This document shows, in pieces, positions 45,680 through 46,173 of a stretch of 46,173 bases of DNA. Under the pieces are notes generated by a model that worked only from the letters and a program-made list of their open reading frames with translations, was not told the DNA's origin and made no database searches. This DNA comes from an uncultured Synechococcaceae cyanobacterium. Lineage in GTDB: Bacteria > Cyanobacteriota > Cyanobacteriia > PCC-6307 > Cyanobiaceae. The stretch covers positions 1 through 46,173 of the forward strand of contig CACGFX010000010.1 of assembly GCA_902572395.1 (NCBI GenBank), in the 5' to 3' direction. A program made the position numbers and the translations under genes. Positions within the stretch are counted from its first letter, which is position 1. The number at the start of each line of letters is the position of its first letter.

Positions 45680-46173
45680 TTGATTGGAATACTTTCTGCT
45701 TTAGGAGCCGCTACATCTTGGACTTTTGCGTGCTTTATTTGGCGCACGCAAACCAAAAAATATAAATCAATAGATATAAATTTAATAAAAAATATAATAG
45801 CTTTTTTAGTCTTTATACCTGCTTTTATTAATCTAAGTTCTATAACAGAATTAAAAAACATATATATCTTAATAATAAGTGGAATAATAGGTATTGGTTT
45901 AGGTGATACTTTCTATTTAAAGTCACTACAAACAATTGGCACTAGAAAAACTTTATCTATAGAAACTCTTTCTCCCTTAATGGCAGCTTTGTCAGGGGAA
46001 TTTTTTATTAATGAAAATTTAACAACTAAATCATGGGTTGGGATAATTATAGTAACGATTTCGTTATTCATAATTCTCAGAAAAGGAAACGATTTTAAAG
46101 AGGAAAACTCCTATTCCTCAGAAAAAAATAACTTTAAGATTTTTGCTTTTCCTTTTTTATCAGTTTTATGTGC
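45680..46173 (+). CDS. EamA/DMT-family transporter, 3'-truncated by window edge
   Basis: An open frame runs to the window end (164 codons present). It begins at a TTG (IGILSALGAATSWTFACF), the upstream in-frame stop being at 45665. Hydrophobic helices and the motifs GIIGIGLGDTFYLKSLQ and PLMAALSGEFFINENL are those of one EamA repeat of a drug/metabolite exporter. A second repeat is expected outside the window. The substrate is unknown. It may be missed by automatic calling because of the TTG start and truncation. Confidence 0.78.
   Translation, partial: MIGILSALGAATSWTFACFIWRTQTKKYKSIDINLIKNIIAFLVFIPAFINLSSITELKNIYILIISGIIGIGLGDTFYLKSLQTIGTRKTLSIETLSPLMAALSGEFFINENLTTKSWVGIIIVTISLFIILRKGNDFKEENSYSSEKNNFKIFAFPFLSVLC

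Noticed and set aside
1..46173. CRISPR array, insertion sequence or prophage
   Set aside because: No regularly spaced repeats, transposase, integrase or phage structural genes were recognised on either strand.

Overview
The window reads as chromosomal DNA of a marine picocyanobacterium, almost certainly a high-light-type Prochlorococcus. The grounds are very AT-rich, densely packed genes with short or negative spacers; kaiB and kaiC with no kaiA; an NblS-type light/stress histidine kinase; an S4-domain protein of the type annotated 'photosystem II S4' in cyanobacteria; a plant-type ferredoxin; and cyanobacterial families of unknown function (DUF3119, DUF3086, DUF1825, DUF2214). No database search was possible, so the assignment rests on recognised families and remembered gene order.

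Layout. 1-6.0 kb (+): 3' part of a GH13 glycogen debranching enzyme, a tRNA-Gly on the minus strand, then a sugar-cation symporter, an MlaE-type permease, two cyanobacterial DUF proteins and plsY. 6.0-8.3 kb (-): DUF1825, tyrS, pyrF. 8.5-10.6 kb (+): a solo GIY-YIG-like protein and pepA. 10.6-17.4 kb (-): msrA and the envelope cluster purC-bamA-lpxC-fabZ-lpxA-lpxB, with zero-length or overlapping junctions. 17.6-21 kb (+): purD and nblS, meeting the kaiB-kaiC pair (-) tail to tail. 23.0-29.1 kb: rplU-rpmA, a methyltransferase, truB, a SpoIID/LytB protein, RNase Z, an exported pentapeptide-repeat protein, and petF with a clear intrinsic terminator. 29.2-33.3 kb: serA-prmA (-), a hypothetical membrane protein, the S4 protein and a tRNA-Val. 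33.4-46.2 kb is a looser, accessory-looking stretch. It holds a DUF1295-like membrane protein, a PNPOx-like flavoprotein, DoxX, a photolyase-like protein with unusual domain order, a stand-alone NAD+-ligase adenylation domain, an SDR, murD, a pirin, DUF1643/DUF2214, a GAF plus Zn-ribbon protein, a BaiN-type flavoprotein, several tiny membrane proteins and the start of an EamA transporter.

How the parts fit. Lipid A synthesis (lpxC, lpxA, lpxB), 3-hydroxyacyl-ACP dehydration (fabZ) and the outer-membrane insertase (bamA) are co-oriented with purC, while purD diverges across a shared promoter region. The light kinase nblS and the clock genes kaiB/kaiC are neighbours with only 8 bp between converging 3' ends.

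The most striking observations are: (1) kaiC is split by a run of nine G (22416-22424), where eight would restore the frame; (2) a photolyase-like protein with its FAD-binding domain first and a possible alpha/beta domain last; (3) a 249-residue stand-alone LigA-type nucleotidyltransferase, preceded by a -10 box, a perfect Shine-Dalgarno and a 17-codon leader ORF. No CRISPR array, transposase, integrase or prophage gene was seen. No gene-free stretch exceeds 300 bases; the two longest gaps (36627-36893 and 41618-41911) are described among the features.
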